Both the position numbers and the translations under genes were made by a program. DNA of 64,000 nt from Rhodospirillaceae bacterium (lineage in GTDB: Bacteria > Pseudomonadota > Alphaproteobacteria > UBA8366 > Aestuariispiraceae), in NCBI GenBank assembly GCA_002709955.1, contig PAQY01000016.1, positions 62,001-126,000 of the forward strand, read 5' to 3'. Of the stretch, positions 61,922-64,000 are shown piece after piece. Below the pieces are notes generated by a model. It saw only the letters and a list, made by a program, of their open reading frames with translations, was not told the DNA's origin and did no database searches. Positions within the stretch are counted from its first letter, which is position 1. The number at the start of each line of letters is the position of its first letter.

Positions 61922-62950
61922 ATGCTGACTATTCAAACTGATAAGCATAAATTGCGGGATGCAAAGACCGAATTGCATGGTGGATTGCTGGTGCCTCCGT
62001 TTGAATGTCCGGCGCGCGTCGACCGAATTTTAACCCGTGTGCAGCAAGTCAATCTGGGACCGGTGCAAGAACCGGATGACTTTGGGCTGGACCCGGTCCG
62101 GCGCATTCACGATGGAGAATTTCTGGCATTTCTGGCGGGCTGCTGGGATGAATGGCAGGCGGCAGGCTTTGAAGGGGAAGCCATCGCGACCTCTTGGCCG
62201 GCGCGACGTATGCGCGTGAAACCGCCAAGCTTCATCGATGGCAAGATCGGGTACTATTGCCTGGCGTCTGAAACCGCGATCAGCAATGGCACCTGGGAGG
62301 CAGCCCAGGCCAGCGCCAATGTCGCCCTGACGGCGCAGGCCGCGATTGCGAAAGGGGCCCAGTCGGCATTTGCCCTGTGCCGCCCGCCGGGCCACCATGC
62401 AGCGGCCGATATGTTCGGCGGCTATTGCTTCATCAATAATGCCGCCGTTGCCGCACAGGCTTTCCTGGATCAGGGGGCGTCGCGCGTTGCCATTCTGGAT
62501 GTGGATTTCCATCATGGTAATGGCACCCAGGATATATTCTATGGTCGCGATGATGTGTTCTTTCAGTCCCTGCATGGCAGGCCCGAAGACGCCTTCCCGT
62601 ATTTCCTGGGCTATGCCGACGAGAAAGGAGCCGCAGCGGGGGAAGGGTTTACGGAAAATTACCCCCTGCCCCCCGGTACCGCGTTTGACGTCTGGGGCGA
62701 TGCCCTGGCGACATCCATCAAACGCATCCATGATTATGGTCCCGATGCGGTGGTGATTTCGCTGGGCGTGGATACGTTCAAGGACGATCCGATCTCTTTC
62801 TTCAAACTGGAAAGCGATGACTACAAATCCTATGGCCGGATGATCGCCGGGCTGAACCGTCCAACCCTGTTTGTCATGGAAGGCGGGTATGCCGTCGACG
62901 AAATCGGCATCAATGCTGTGAATGTGTTGATGGGATATGAAGATCGATGA
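61922..62950 (+). CDS. aphA: Acetylpolyamine amidohydrolase (histone-deacetylase family)
   Basis: 342 residues of the class II-like HDAC fold. CRPPGHHAAADMFGGYCFINN carries the catalytic His-His pair, and LDVDFHHGNGTQDIFY the zinc Asp/His ligands, with Asp of VVISLGVDTFKDDP further on. The insertion and surrounding sequence match acetylpolyamine amidohydrolases, which remove acetyl groups from acetylputrescine or acetylspermidine in the cytoplasm. It overlaps aguB by four bases (ATGA), so both are co-translated. Confidence 0.88.
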   Translation: MLTIQTDKHKLRDAKTELHGGLLVPPFECPARVDRILTRVQQVNLGPVQEPDDFGLDPVRRIHDGEFLAFLAGCWDEWQAAGFEGEAIATSWPARRMRVKPPSFIDGKIGYYCLASETAISNGTWEAAQASANVALTAQAAIAKGAQSAFALCRPPGHHAAADMFGGYCFINNAAVAAQAFLDQGASRVAILDVDFHHGNGTQDIFYGRDDVFFQSLHGRPEDAFPYFLGYADEKGAAAGEGFTENYPLPPGTAFDVWGDALATSIKRIHDYGPDAVVISLGVDTFKDDPISFFKLESDDYKSYGRMIAGLNRPTLFVMEGGYAVDEIGINAVNVLMGYEDR

Positions 62951-63825
62951 GCCAGCCACGCATGCTGACCGTTGCTGCGACTCAATTCGCCTGCAGTTGG
63001 GACATTGAGGATAACCTGAACCAGGCGGAAGCATTGGTGCGTCAGGCCGCCGCGAAAGGGGCCGGGTTGGTCCTGTTACAGGAACTATTTGAAACCCCGT
63101 ATTTCTGTCCGGATCAGAAAGCCAAATATCTGGAATTGGCCCAGCCGATGGAGGGGAACCCTCTGATCGCGCGGTTCTCTGCCCTGGCACAGGAATTAGG
63201 TGTGGTGCTGCCCATCAGTTTCTTTGAACGCGCGAATAATGCGTTTTTTAACTCCATCGCGATTGCCGATGCGGATGGAAAAATTCTGGGCCTGTATCGC
63301 AAAAGCCATATCCCAAACAATCCAGGCTATCAGGAAAAATACTATTTCAGCCCCGGCGATACCGGGTTCAAGGTCTGGGATACTGCCGTGGGGCGCATCG
63401 GGGTTGGTATCTGCTGGGATCAGTGGTTCCCGGAATGCGCCCGGATCATGGCGCTGCAAGGGGCGGAGGTGCTGTTATACCCGACAGCGATTGGCAGCGA
63501 GCCGTCCGATCCGGGTTATAATTCCAAACGCCACTGGCAACGCACCATGCAGGGCCATGCTGCCGCCAATATCATGCCCCTGCTGGCCAGCAACCGCATT
63601 GGGGTGGAACAGCATGACGCGGCGGATATGACATTCTATGGCGGGTCCTTTATCGCAGACCCAACGGGGGAGATGGTTGCAGAAGCGGACTCTGAAACCC
63701 AAGGACTGATTACTGCTACGTTTGATTTGGATGCGATCCGCTCCATGCGGGCATCCTGGGGCGTATTCCGGGACCGGCGCACGGACCTCTACGGCCCCTT
63801 GAAGTCTCTAACAGGTATGCCCTAG
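62947..63825 (+). CDS. aguB: N-carbamoylputrescine amidase
   Basis: 292 residues of the nitrilase superfamily. The triad is Glu in LLQELFETPYFCP, Lys in LYRKSHIPNNPGYQEKYYF and Cys in VGICWDQWFPECARIMAL. The overall sequence, including HDAADMTFYGGSFIADPTGE, matches AguB, which hydrolyses N-carbamoylputrescine to putrescine, CO2 and ammonia at the end of agmatine breakdown. The agmatine deiminase partner (aguA) is not in the window. The stop overlaps the convergent partial gene. Confidence 0.92.
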   Translation: MSQPRMLTVAATQFACSWDIEDNLNQAEALVRQAAAKGAGLVLLQELFETPYFCPDQKAKYLELAQPMEGNPLIARFSALAQELGVVLPISFFERANNAFFNSIAIADADGKILGLYRKSHIPNNPGYQEKYYFSPGDTGFKVWDTAVGRIGVGICWDQWFPECARIMALQGAEVLLYPTAIGSEPSDPGYNSKRHWQRTMQGHAAANIMPLLASNRIGVEQHDAADMTFYGGSFIADPTGEMVAEADSETQGLITATFDLDAIRSMRASWGVFRDRRTDLYGPLKSLTGMP

Positions 63826-63998
63826 CGCAGGAAGGCACCAAAGAACTGGTTCAGCCCGCCTTCCAGCTGTTTGTTCAGGTCAACCGCTATTTCTTCCGTC
63901 ATTTTGTACCAGACGCCTTCACGCTCGTTCAGGGTGATGTCTTCGGCAACGGTGCGTTTGCGCTCCACCGTTGTGGCAGATGCCGCTGTGGTCCCCGC
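63822..63998 (-). CDS. C-terminal part of an unidentified protein (5' end outside window)
   Basis: The minus-strand frame ending with TAG at 63822 (overlapping the aguB stop) is open to the window edge, giving 58 residues. It ends REGVWYKMTEEIAVDLNKQL then EGGLNQFFGAFLR. No cysteine or membrane helix is visible in this part. I do not recognise it. It is accepted as coding because it abuts aguB convergently with overlapping stops, as seen for several real gene pairs here. Confidence 0.5.
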   Translation of the reverse strand, partial: AGTTAASATTVERKRTVAEDITLNEREGVWYKMTEEIAVDLNKQLEGGLNQFFGAFLR

Positions 63999-64000
63999 AT

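Overview
The window is chromosomal DNA from an alphaproteobacterium, most likely a marine or freshwater member of Rhodospirillales or a close relative. It is moderately GC-rich and densely coded, with many 4-base ATGA overlaps. The family is inferred from gene content and order: a coxB-coxA-ctaB-coxF-ctaG-coxC-DUF983-surf1 block followed by thrC, an M16 peptidase and a GNAT gene; a plant-type gshA; a type II lumazine synthase behind an FMN riboswitch; and magnesium chelatase plus carotenoid genes. The last group marks a phototroph, probably an aerobic anoxygenic one. The reaction-centre genes and the rest of the bacteriochlorophyll pathway are not in the window, so phototrophy is inferred.

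Layout. 1-4.2 kb: an EamA transporter cut by the left edge, a ClC chloride transporter with CBS domains, a GGDEF diguanylate cyclase and a hotdog thioesterase, all on the minus strand. 4.6-6.1 kb: mlaA-mlaC (outer-membrane lipid asymmetry). 6.1-12 kb: gshA, rsmE, ubiA, an ETFB-type methyltransferase, a ModA-like protein without signal peptide, and a GFA-domain protein. 12-14.6 kb: metY and a betaine/homocysteine methyltransferase whose 3' end runs into four 26-bp tandem hairpin repeats. 14.6-22.5 kb: YbjQ, a UMF1-type MFS, a desaturase, FMN riboswitch-ribH2, a TVP38-type protein, a lipoprotein, tldD and a DUF3422 protein.

22.9-35.3 kb is the aa3-type cytochrome c oxidase region: structural subunits, haem O synthase, Cox11, Surf1 and a small CoxF-like protein too short for routine calling, with a strong terminator after coxC. 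Carboxypeptidase Taq, MscS, thrC, an M16 peptidase and a GNAT gene follow. 35.6-41.4 kb is the rod-shape operon mreBCD-mrdA-mrdB, with two copies of a REP-like palindrome. A tRNA-Lys(CTT) and a BaiN/HI0933 flavoprotein follow.

42.8-55.3 kb is the pigment region. bchI-bchD-bchO (Mg-chelatase) runs left and crtA runs right. Further right are crtI-crtB-tspO and a 44-residue membrane protein. This is the order bchODI-crtA-crtIB-tspO known from Rhodobacter, but four genes stand between crtA and crtI: a cytochrome P450 and an ACT-domain protein overlapping crtA as one operon, then a GMC oxidoreductase and an MDR dehydrogenase. tspO has no ATG, GTG or TTG start at its expected N-terminus and lies in the same frame as crtB behind a TAG.

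55.3-64 kb: a methyltransferase-like protein, a two-helix membrane protein, a PduO-type cobalamin adenosyltransferase and a HIG1-type protein. A polyamine/amide-hydrolysis neighbourhood follows: a nitrilase, a beta-lactamase-fold hydrolase, an orphan potA followed by a probable fragment of a PotD-like binding protein, a LuxR-family regulator, acetylpolyamine amidohydrolase and N-carbamoylputrescine amidase. Two near-identical dyads (ATCCC-N4-GGGATA) sit upstream of potA and in the regulator/amidohydrolase divergent region, suggesting one local regulon. No CRISPR array, insertion sequence or prophage gene was seen.
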